Source: Myxococcales bacterium
Lineage (GTDB): Bacteria; Myxococcota_A; UBA9042
Reading direction: 5' to 3'
Length of the DNA: 64,000 nucleotides
Assembly (NCBI GenBank): GCA_947491025.1
Contig: CANLIC010000001.1
Span: 124,001-188,000 of the forward strand
The translations under genes were made by a program, and so were the position numbers. Under the pieces are notes generated by a model, which was given only the letters and a program-made list of their open reading frames with translations, was not told the origin of the DNA and did no database searches. Shown here in pieces: positions 34,992-43,600 of this stretch; within the stretch, counting starts at the first letter, position 1; each line of letters begins with the position of its first letter.

Positions 34992-37546
34992 GCCGCCATG
35001 ACCCCACCCAGGTGGCGCAGGCCGATGAGCCGCTGCTGCCCAAGAAGACGATCGAGTCGAGAACCGCGCCAGCAGCGGCGGGCGAGAGCATCATCATCGC
35101 CGGCAACCGGGTGCCGGTCAGCGGCGCCAAGATCGTCACCTACAAAGAGGATTCCAGCTGGGACTTTGAGAACAAGGTCCACTTCGACGCCGACCGCAAG
35201 TACGTCCACCCGCGGAAGACGGAGAAGAAGGAGATCGTCGAGAGCCAGGCCCAGGCCGCGACCGTCATCGACATGGTGGTCATCCACGCCGACATCACCT
35301 ACTCGGCCCGCGACTGCTACCGCGTGTTGCTCATGCGCGGCTTCTCCACCCACTTCATGGTCGATTGGGACGGTACCATCTACCAATCGACGGATGTCGC
35401 CCGCAAGGCCATCCACGCCTCGTCGGAGTTTCTGCCAGACGTCAACGGCCGGTCGATCGGCATCGACATGAACTGCCCGCAGATGAACTACGCAAAGGGC
35501 GAGGCGCCTTCGGCGAGCGGCGCCCTCGCCTCGCAGTTCGCCCAGGGCGGTGAACGCCGCATGAGCGACATCAAGGAGATCAACGGCGTCCCTTGGCGCT
35601 CCTGGGGCTACAGCGACCTCCAATACGACGCCCTCATCAAGCTGCTGGCGGCGCTGGGCCGCGAGCTGCCCAAGCTACGCCTGGCAGCGCCGATCGACGA
35701 ACGCGGCGAGATCGTCTGGCAGGTTCCGGCAGAGTTCGACACCGAGAAAATCGGCATCTACGGCCACATGCACCTGACGGCGCAAAAGTTCGACCCCGGC
35801 CCAGGCTTCGACTGGCCCCGCGTCTTGCAAGGCCTGTCGCAGGAGCACAACAGCTTCCCGCTGGACCTCATCGAAGGGCGCACCATCGCCAACCTGCTCA
35901 CCGAACAGAAGGTGAAAGAAGTCGCCGAGCGCTACTACAAGAACAACGAATCGAGCGAGCTCGGTGGCTACTACCCCATCGGCCGCGGTGGCCAGTGGCA
36001 TGGCGGCATCCACCTGCACCAGCGGGCTGGCGCGCCCGTGCGGGCGATGTTTCAGGGCACGGTGGTCGCGTGCCGCAACGGCGACGAACCAGAGCTGGGT
36101 TCCAACAACTTCGTGCTGCTGCGCCACGAGGTCCCCTTCGACCCGCGCGACGATGCGCCGAAGTTCGTCTTCTTCTCTCTGTACATGCATCTGCAGCGAT
36201 TCGACGCCACGCTCGACGCGCCGCTCGAAGGCAAGACCGAGGCGCCAGAAGGCACGGCGCCGCCCTGGATCACCGCCGCAAAGCGCATCGACACCGGCAA
36301 GCTTGAGCAAGAGCCGCAGGGCGGCGATGGCGACGCTGCCGATCCCGGCGAAGACGACGCCAACGCCGCCAAGGCAGCGAAAGGCAACGGCGCCAAGGGT
36401 GGCAAGGCCGGCAAGACCGCCAAAGGCGGCAAGGGCGCGAAGTCGGCAAAGGGTGGGGATCGGCGTCCCAGCAAGGGAGCCGACGACGACGAGGGAGCCG
36501 ACGACGACGAGGGCACCGACGCAGAGGCCTCCGCCGACGACGACGAGGACGTCCGGCGCTTTGGCCGCAACTTCAAGCCTTTTCTCGATGTCGGCAAGCA
36601 CCTCGCGGCACTTGAGCGTGGCGACGTGGCCCTCTTTGCGCTGGCGGGCCCAGAGCGCGTCGCCGTGGCTGCCGGCGACATCATCGGCAAGGTCGGGAGC
36701 TTCGGCGACGAAGACGATGAGGCCAACGAGGGCGTGCTGCACGTCGAAATCTTCGCGGACCACGGCTGGCGTCAGGTCGTCGACCTCTTGGGCACCCACG
36801 GCCAGCACTGGACCGAGGCGCAGGCTGATACCGATGACAACCTGACCATCGACACCGATGACCTTCTGCGGACGATTACGCCCGACTCCGTCGACCGAAA
36901 GGCCCATGAGCTCGAGGACTTCGTGTTCAGCGCCCGCGTGGTGCCGCTAGACGACATCCTCGAGTTCTACAACCGCGACGTCAGCGAAGATGGGCAGAAG
37001 GGCAAGATCCGGCAGACCATTACCCGCCACGTTTCTGAGTGGAGCGACCAGGTCGACTGGTTCAAGTCCATGGCCACCGCGCAAGGCTGGGATGAACGGG
37101 TCGCCGAGCTGACGACAACGTTGCAGACCGAGCAGGGCGAATGGCTCCGGGGCCTTTTCGCGCGCCAGCTCTACCGCACCCTGCCCTTCGTGTGGCTCAC
37201 CGCCAACGTGGCCAAACACATCGGCCTCGAGGTCGGCGGCACGTGGAACGGCCAGCTCACCTACTTCCATCCGATTCATTTCTTGATGTGGATGACCTTC
37301 CACACCAACACCCGCTTGAGGGTCCTGGCCAAGGGCCGCACCAAGGCGGAGCTGAAGAAGCTGCGCGAGCAAGAGCGCAAGGCCGCTGAAGAGCGCAAGC
37401 AGCGCGGCGAGTTCCCCGAAGACGACGACCACGAGGCGGGGGAGTTCGACGATGAGTTGTCCGATGTCCGCGATCCGACAGAGGTGCTTCAGGAGCTCTG
37501 GGAACTCTCGAGCCTTCCCGGCGAGTGGCAACGCCGTGAGCGCTAG
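34988..37546 (+). CDS. Two-domain peptidoglycan hydrolase-like protein: amidase_2 plus interrupted M23-like domain
   Basis: 852 aa, no signal peptide. Residues about 90-285 are an N-acetylmuramoyl-L-alanine amidase_2: VVIHADITYSARD (His100), STHFMVDWDGTIYQSTD, KAIHASSEF, and HMHLTAQKFDPGPGFDW (His262, Asp269 as zinc ligands). Residues about 330-590 resemble M23 (LytM): HGGIHLHQRAGAPVRAMFQGTV, YMHL at 400-402 and LHVEIF at 584-589. The HxxxD zinc motif reads HGGIH (Asp to His). The M23-like fold is split by about 130 residues (410-545) of Lys/Gly/Ala and Asp repeats. The C-terminal 260 residues are unknown helical sequence. Tight overlap with the VWA-like gene and 6-nt gap to coaD. Confidence 0.75.
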   Translation: MSRHDPTQVAQADEPLLPKKTIESRTAPAAAGESIIIAGNRVPVSGAKIVTYKEDSSWDFENKVHFDADRKYVHPRKTEKKEIVESQAQAATVIDMVVIHADITYSARDCYRVLLMRGFSTHFMVDWDGTIYQSTDVARKAIHASSEFLPDVNGRSIGIDMNCPQMNYAKGEAPSASGALASQFAQGGERRMSDIKEINGVPWRSWGYSDLQYDALIKLLAALGRELPKLRLAAPIDERGEIVWQVPAEFDTEKIGIYGHMHLTAQKFDPGPGFDWPRVLQGLSQEHNSFPLDLIEGRTIANLLTEQKVKEVAERYYKNNESSELGGYYPIGRGGQWHGGIHLHQRAGAPVRAMFQGTVVACRNGDEPELGSNNFVLLRHEVPFDPRDDAPKFVFFSLYMHLQRFDATLDAPLEGKTEAPEGTAPPWITAAKRIDTGKLEQEPQGGDGDAADPGEDDANAAKAAKGNGAKGGKAGKTAKGGKGAKSAKGGDRRPSKGADDDEGADDDEGTDAEASADDDEDVRRFGRNFKPFLDVGKHLAALERGDVALFALAGPERVAVAAGDIIGKVGSFGDEDDEANEGVLHVEIFADHGWRQVVDLLGTHGQHWTEAQADTDDNLTIDTDDLLRTITPDSVDRKAHELEDFVFSARVVPLDDILEFYNRDVSEDGQKGKIRQTITRHVSEWSDQVDWFKSMATAQGWDERVAELTTTLQTEQGEWLRGLFARQLYRTLPFVWLTANVAKHIGLEVGGTWNGQLTYFHPIHFLMWMTFHTNTRLRVLAKGRTKAELKKLREQERKAAEERKQRGEFPEDDDHEAGEFDDELSDVRDPTEVLQELWELSSLPGEWQRRER

Positions 37547-37552
37547 GAAGGG

Positions 37553-38080
37553 ATGAAAGAAATGGCCGAGATCGACCAAAGTCGCCCCGCGACTGTGCGC
37601 ACCGCCTTCTACCCGGGCAGCTTCGATCCCATTACCAATGGGCACGTCGGCATCGTCACGCGCGGCTTGCGGGTCTTTGACAGGGTGGTCATTGGCCTGC
37701 TGCGCAACATCAGCAAGACATCGCTGTTCGAACTCGAAGAGCGCGCTGCCCTGACCCGCGCCGTCTTCGCCGACCAGCCGCGCGTCGAGGTGCGGACCTT
37801 TGGCGGATTGATGGTGGATGCTGCGCGCGATGCCGGCGCCGTCGCGGTTCTCCGTGGGCTTCGCGGCGTCGCAGACTTCGACTATGAGCTGCAGCTGTCG
37901 ACCATGAACACCCGCCTCGCGCCAGAGCTCGAGACCGTCTACCTGATGACGGAGCGCGAGAACTTTCACGTCTCCAGCAAGCTGGTGCGCGAAGTTGCGA
38001 TGTTCGGCGGAGACGTCAGCACCGTCGTGCCGCCGGTCGTCGCTGAGGCGCTGGCGCGAAGGTTCGCGGCGAGCAAGTAG
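37553..38080 (+). CDS. coaD: Phosphopantetheine adenylyltransferase CoaD
   Basis: 175 aa. Makes dephospho-CoA from 4'-phosphopantetheine and ATP. Motifs: YPGSFDPITNGHVGIV (nucleotidyltransferase HxGH-type, NGHV here), SLFELEERAAL, VLRGLRGVADFDYELQ near 100-115, and the C-terminal SSKLVREVA (usual SSSxVRE). Length is typical. It lies 6 nt after the amidase-like gene. An in-frame ATG three codons in (37562) is an alternative start. Confidence 0.95.
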   Translation: MKEMAEIDQSRPATVRTAFYPGSFDPITNGHVGIVTRGLRVFDRVVIGLLRNISKTSLFELEERAALTRAVFADQPRVEVRTFGGLMVDAARDAGAVAVLRGLRGVADFDYELQLSTMNTRLAPELETVYLMTERENFHVSSKLVREVAMFGGDVSTVVPPVVAEALARRFAASK

Positions 38081-38289
38081 CGGAGAGCGCTCTGCCTGCC
38101 GTGGCGTACGCTCGATCGCCAGGGGCTGCGATGCGCGAGACACGGCGCGAAAGTGCAGGCTGAGGCCACGCCCGACCTGGCCTGAGCCGCGCCGCAGCGA
38201 CCGCAGCCGTGGCGGCAGCAACTGGCCCGAAGCCGCCGGGAACAAGCTGTATTCAACCGATGGGAGTGGCCTGGCCTCGGCGGTCCCGA

Positions 38290-38304
38290 CTCGCTGGGAG
38301 CGAG
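38290..38304. terminator. Short stem-loop between convergent genes
   Basis: CTCGCT-GGG-AGCGAG, perfect 6-bp stem with a 3-nt loop, 7 nt after the stop of the minus-strand gene at 38312 and 210 nt after coaD. No clear U-run on either strand, so at best a weak or factor-dependent terminator. Confidence 0.35.
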
Positions 38305-38311
38305 ATTGGAA

Positions 38312-38608
38312 CTAGAACGGTCGCTTGGTGGCGCCGGTGACGATGCGGTCGAGGAAGCTCTGGCGGAAGGCGATGGCTTGATACTGGAAGTCGCGGCGCG
38401 CCAGCACGAAGAATACGGACGGCTTGAAAATGCGTCCCTCGATCTCGGCGATGCCAAGGTCGGTCGACCCGCCGCCCGAGCTGCGGTCGAAGTCGCTCAC
38501 TTTGATGTTGCCTTTGCCGCGCACCGACTTATTGGGGCCCTCTTGGGCCATCGCGGGCATCGCCAGCAGCGAGAGGCCAAGAGCCAGAAGACCGAAGTGG
38601 AGGCGCAT
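38312..38608 (-). CDS. Small exported protein, last gene of the TPR cluster
   Basis: 98 aa. Signal peptide MRLHFGLLALGLSLLAMPAMA ending AMA-Q. The mature 77 residues begin with a polar Gly/Ser segment and then a compact part (IEGRIFKPSVFFVLARRDFQYQ). No family recognised. It follows the TPR lipoprotein gene by 19 nt and is presumably on the same mRNA. Its final residues and stop precede a stem-loop. Confidence 0.65.
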   Translation of the reverse strand: MRLHFGLLALGLSLLAMPAMAQEGPNKSVRGKGNIKVSDFDRSSGGGSTDLGIAEIEGRIFKPSVFFVLARRDFQYQAIAFRQSFLDRIVTGATKRPF

Positions 38609-38627
38609 GTGGGGCTCCTACAGAGCG

Positions 38628-40616
38628 TCAGCCGCGCCCATCGGGCGGCGGAGGTGGCGCCTCGCCATTTGCGGGCGGGGCCGGGGGCGGCTCGTCTTTC
38701 TTCTCTTCGGCCGGCGGCGGCGGGGCTGGTGGCGCCCGGCGGTCGGCACTCGGCGGACGGGGCGCTTCGCCACCATCGGCCGGCGGCGGGGCGGGCTCTG
38801 CGTCACCGGCTGGAGGCGGCGCGGGCTGCGTGTCACCGGCGGGCGGCGGGGAAGGCTGCGTGTCGCCCGCTGGAGGCGGCGCGGGCTGCGTGTCAGCAGG
38901 CGGCGGCGTGGGCTGCGTGTCGGCAGGCGGCGCGGGCTGGCCACCCTCAGCCGGCGGCGTGGCCGGTTGGCCCTCGGCCGGCTTGTTCTTCTCTTCTTCT
39001 TCCTTCTTCTTGCGCTCTTCCTCTTCCTGAAGGCGCTTCTCTTCCAGCAGGCGCTTCTCTTCCTCGGCCTTGTACTTCTTCGCCTCTTCCTCTGCCTTGA
39101 CCTGGTCATCGGCGATCTTGATGAGGTTCTTGCACTCCTCGATGTAGTCGTTCGCCGTGTCGTTGGCCTCAACCCGCCCGGTGAGGTTGCGGTAGACGTT
39201 GAAGTACTCAATGGCCTTGTTGAGGCGCGCCTTGGAGTCCTCCATCAACTCTTTGTTCTCGAGGTAGAGCACGCCCATGTTGAAGTGCGGCGCCGGATGG
39301 CGCGGGTCCATCTTCATCGCCCGCTCGTACTCGGCCTTGGCCTTGAGGGCGCGGTCCGACAGCTTGCTGATGCGGAAGGCGTTGCCGAGGTTGATGCGTG
39401 CCTCGAACATCTCAGGGTCGAGCTCGAGCGCCCGCGTGATGGTGTCGATGGCGTCCTGATCACGCTTGGCAGCAAGCCAGGTCACGCCGAGGTTGTTCCA
39501 CGCCTCTGGGTAGTCGGCGCGGTACTCGACCGCCTTCTGGAAGTTCTTGCGCGCAGCCTCGTACTTCTCTTTGCGCAGGTCCATCTGCCCGTAGAGGTAG
39601 TAGATGTGGGCGAGACCGTCGTCTTTCGACAGCGCCTCGGCGTAAGTTCCGCGCTGACCATCGCTGCCGCGCTGCAGGCGGCGATCGTAGTTGGTCTTGA
39701 CCGAGGACAGGAGCGGCGGCTCGCCTTCTTCGACCTTGGCTTCGTCGACATAGAACGAGTAGGCCTTCTCCAGAGCGGCGGTGGCCAGGCCCTCGCGGCC
39801 AAGGGCCAGATAGGAGGCGCCGAGCAGCCGCAGGAGCTCCGGGTTGTCATAGTCGAGGCGAATGGCGTCGATGATGACCTGCTGCGCTTCGAGCGCCCGC
39901 TTGCGCGCCAGCAGCGCCTCAGCCTTGGCGGCGCGCAACATCACGTCGCGGCTGCGCGTCTTGAGGGCCTCTTCGATGGACTGCAGGGCATCATCAGCCC
40001 GGCCCGCTCTGATCTGCACCAAGGCCAGCAGGTACACGGCGCGCGAGTACGTCGGGTTGATCGACACCGCCTTGCGCAAGGAGGCGATGGCCTCATCGGG
40101 AGAGCCGGAGCGCCACTGCACGAGACCGAGGTTGTACCAGGCGGTCGCCGACTGGGGATCCGTCTGAGTCGCTGCCTGGAAGCGCTGTCGCGCATCGAAG
40201 TAGTTGCGCTGCTCGGCCAGTTGTTGGCCTTCCTGCAACGTCATCTCCGCCGGCGAGGTCCGCTGGCGGACGAATGGTGGCGGGCCTGCGGGCGCGGCTT
40301 CGCCGGCCTGACCCGGCTCAGCGGGCGCGGCTGCGGTGGGCGTCGCCTCCTTGGGTGGCGCGGCGGCTTCCGCAGGCTTGGGCTCCGCCGGCGCCGGAGC
40401 CGGCGCTTCGGGGGCGGGGCTGCCGTCTGGCGGTGGCGGCGCCTCGGTCTCGGCGGCGGGCGCAGCGGCCGTGGTCGCGGGCGGGGTGTCTTTCTGCTCA
40501 GCGCCACCGCAGGCGCTCAACGCGGTCAGCGCCGCCGCAGCGACCAAGGCCTGCCCGGTCTGAGCCGCGGTCCACGGCCGACGCATGCGCCATTCCAGCG
40601 CGGCGAGGGCGCTCAT
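38628..40616 (-). CDS. TPR repeat lipoprotein, GltE/AglT-like
   Basis: 662 aa from ATG 40616, which overlaps the upstream stop (ATGA); a longer frame to 40742 lies inside the neighbour and is unlikely. Lipobox LSAC (Cys36). Pro/Ala/Glu linker (38-115), then about eight TPR units (120-470: SATAWYNLGLVQWRSGSPDEAI, PEAWNNLGVTWLAAKRDQDAI), a Lys/Glu coiled coil (about 515-565) and a Pro-rich repeat tail. TPR lipoproteins of this shape occur in the Myxococcus gliding-motility complex (GltE/AglT). I infer relatedness from architecture and neighbours, not from an alignment. Confidence 0.75.
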   Translation of the reverse strand: MSALAALEWRMRRPWTAAQTGQALVAAAALTALSACGGAEQKDTPPATTAAAPAAETEAPPPPDGSPAPEAPAPAPAEPKPAEAAAPPKEATPTAAAPAEPGQAGEAAPAGPPPFVRQRTSPAEMTLQEGQQLAEQRNYFDARQRFQAATQTDPQSATAWYNLGLVQWRSGSPDEAIASLRKAVSINPTYSRAVYLLALVQIRAGRADDALQSIEEALKTRSRDVMLRAAKAEALLARKRALEAQQVIIDAIRLDYDNPELLRLLGASYLALGREGLATAALEKAYSFYVDEAKVEEGEPPLLSSVKTNYDRRLQRGSDGQRGTYAEALSKDDGLAHIYYLYGQMDLRKEKYEAARKNFQKAVEYRADYPEAWNNLGVTWLAAKRDQDAIDTITRALELDPEMFEARINLGNAFRISKLSDRALKAKAEYERAMKMDPRHPAPHFNMGVLYLENKELMEDSKARLNKAIEYFNVYRNLTGRVEANDTANDYIEECKNLIKIADDQVKAEEEAKKYKAEEEKRLLEEKRLQEEEERKKKEEEEKNKPAEGQPATPPAEGGQPAPPADTQPTPPPADTQPAPPPAGDTQPSPPPAGDTQPAPPPAGDAEPAPPPADGGEAPRPPSADRRAPPAPPPPAEEKKDEPPPAPPANGEAPPPPPDGRG
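38781..38938 (-). repeat. In-gene tandem repeat coding DTQPxPPPAG
   Basis: About five 27-30 bp units in the 3' part of the TPR lipoprotein gene encode variants of DTQPAPPPAG (DTQPTPPPA, DTQPSPPPAG, DAEPAPPPAD). The region is likely extended and flexible, and its copy number may vary among strains. Confidence 0.7.
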
Positions 40617-43600
40617 CGCAGCTCCTTGTCGAGAGACGGCGGGGTCCCTTGCGGATCGGCCATGATGGTCTTGGCCTCTTTGAGCAGCGGGTAGTCGGCC
40701 GGCTTGTACTTGTTGATCGCTGCGCGCAGCTTGGCGACCCACTCATTCACCGCGCCCTTGGCCTCGGCGTCCTTCAAGGCGGCCTCAAGGCTCTTGATCG
40801 CTTGGTTCTCGATCTGGGCGCCGACCGCCTCAATCTGCTCGGCGTAGGCCTCCTCTTCTTCCTCGGTGAGGTCGTTGGGTGGCTGCACGCCGTAGATGGT
40901 GCGCGCGAGGTGCTGGAGCGCTTGGGCGCGGTAGAGCATGGCCGCGTAAGACCAGTTCTGAGAGCCGTAGAGCGCGACCTTCTCCAGGTATTCCTTGTAG
41001 AGACCACCGTCGCGAACCATGTACTCCTGGCCAGTATCGGGGTTCTTCTTCTTGGTCTCGGTGCCGAGGACGGTGTCGAGCATGGCGCGCAGCTGGGTCT
41101 GCAGCTGCTTGATCTGGGCGCCAGCCGAGGACTTCGGGTTGGGCTGCAGCTTCGTCTTCAAGAAGTCGTTGTAGCGCGGCTCCATCAGCCAGAACTGCCC
41201 CTCGGCCGCAGCGGTCGCCTCGGGACCGCCGGTGCGCTGGAAGCCGCCCTTGTCGAAGTCGGCGATGAGCTGGGTCCAGAGCGCGAACTCCTTCTTCTTG
41301 TCGCCGCGGGCTCGGTACATGCGCGCGATGGACTGCAGCGCCTTGAAGACTGTGCCCGACTGAGAGCGGTCGTTCTTGTAGCGCTCGACGTAGGTGAAGA
41401 GCGACCGGATGTGGTCGTCCTGGTTGCCTTTCTTCTGGTACGACTCGGTGATACGCCAGTTGGCTTCGTCGACCGTGTCCTTCTTCTTGCTGTCCTTGCT
41501 GAAGCGGCGCACCACCTCTTCGTCGAGCTGAATCGCCAGATCATACTCGCTGTTGCGGAAGGCGAGGCGGGCCGCGTTCAGCAGGCCGTCGATGCCCTTC
41601 TGGCCCTCGGGGTCGAGCTTGTAGACCTCGCGGAAGTTGGCGATCGCCTCCGGGACGCGGAAGAACTGGAACTGCAGCTTGGCGCGGGTATCGACGACGT
41701 CGATGAGCGCCTTGCGGCTGTCGTCGAGCTGCTTCTGGGTCAACGGCTTGCCGTCGTCCGACTTCTTCTTGTCGAGCGCCTCACGCAGGATCTGCTCGGC
41801 GAGATCGAGCGACTCAAAGACCTGATCCCACTTCTCCGCGCGGTAGTAGAGGACGCGCGCGTTGACCAGAATCTGCTTCTTCAGGTTGATGTCGTCGGTC
41901 TCGCTGCGCAGCCGCTTGTACTCGTCGGCTGCGCGCTCGTAGAGTTTCCGCGACTTCTCATGCAGCTGGAACGCCTGCGCCGGGTCGGTTGCCTGGTTCG
42001 CTTCGGCGAGTGCGGTCTCACCCTCTTTCTCGAGCGCCTCTGCGCGCTTGGCGATGGCGCCGAGGTAGATGGTGCGCAGCTTCTTGTCGATGTCTTCGAT
42101 GTCGGCCTTGTCGAGCTGCTCTGCGTACTTGTTGCGGATCGCCTTCATGCCGTCGATGTCCGCTTCCATTCGGTAGCTGGTGAGCAGGTCCTGCAGCGCG
42201 GACTTCGAAGCCTTGGTGCGCGGGAACTCGCTGATCGCGAACTCCATGCGGAGGCGGGCGGACCAGAACTCTGGCGTCAGATCCTGGTGGGGCTGCTCCT
42301 TCCACGGGTCGAAGTGCCGGTTCTTGTAGAGCAGCTGCGCCGCCATCAGGTTGAGCTTCTCGCGGCGCTGCGGGTCGTCCTTGGAGGTGACGCCGGAGGC
42401 GACGTAGCCGTCAACCGAACGGATCCAGTCGATGACCGAGCGGTCGAGGTCCTGGCGCACCACCCGCACCGGAGCCGGCGCCTCTTTGACGGCCTCGACC
42501 AGCTTGTCGTCGGCCTCTTCGTCGGGCGCGATCTCGGGCATCATGCGGCCCGCCAGGCGCTCGGCGTCGTTGATCGGGTAGGCGGCGCGGGCGGCCAGCA
42601 CGCGCTGGTTGGCCTGAATCGACGAGAACGCGGCGTCCTCGGTGTAGTCGAGCGGCTTGCCCTCTTCGTCCTTGCCCTTTGCGCCCTTCCAGTCGCGCAC
42701 GATGTCGTAGTAGGCGACCGAACGCTTGAGGTTGACGCATGCCGACTTGATGACCGGGACGCGCTCGGCCGGCCACGGCATGACCTCGCGCTCTTTGGTC
42801 AGCACGAGCTCGCCCTTCTGGTCGCCGTCGACATTGCGCATGCCGTCGCAGCGCTTGCCAGAGAAGAAGTAGACGTCGGCGATGGTGTAGGCCAACCGGT
42901 AGGCGTTCTCCGACGCTGGGTCGGCCTTGAACAGCGTCTCGTACTCGGCGGCGGCCTCGGCGTACTTGGCGATCGCGGCCTCTTCCTGGCCGGCGATGCG
43001 CATCTGCTGCGCCTGCGAGTGGATGAGCTGGGCGAACTGCATGCGCACTTCCGCCAACATCTCCTGCACTTGGGTCGCGAGTTCGCGGTCGCCGCCCCAC
43101 TTCTCGTACCAGGGCGTGCCCGGCGAGAACATGTTCAGGTACTTGCGGCGCTCGGTGATCTGGCGATCCATCGCCTCTTTCGCCAGCTCGAGACCGAGTT
43201 GGGCCTCGACGTTGGTCGGCTTCTTCGTAAGCTCCATCTGGTAGCTGACGTAGGCGCTGGCCAACAGGTCGACCGCCCGAATGATCTGCTTCTGCAGCGC
43301 CTGGGCCTCGCGCTCCATGGGCCACTTGTCGACGACGTGCGAGAGCACGAGGACGCCCTGGCGGTAGTACTCGTCTTCGGCCTGGTCCATCAGGGCCTTG
43401 CCGTACTCCATCAAAATCTCGCGGACGTATGGCTTTCCGTTGGACAGGCGCTTGCGGACGTCGGCGCGACCTGCGACGGCCCGCTGCAGGCCTGCAAGCG
43501 GCTCGCCCTGGAAGGAGGACTGCCAGTTCTCAAAGCCCTTCAGATCGGGCTCGAGGACGCTCGAGGTGTAGAGGCGAGGCCGTAGGCGCGGGTGCACCAT

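Noticed and set aside
40274..43585. 1103-codon open frame on the plus strand opposite the TPR genes
   Set aside because: Antisense shadow of high-GC coding sequence; no ribosome site and no recognisable protein motif, and the opposite strand holds clear TPR proteins.
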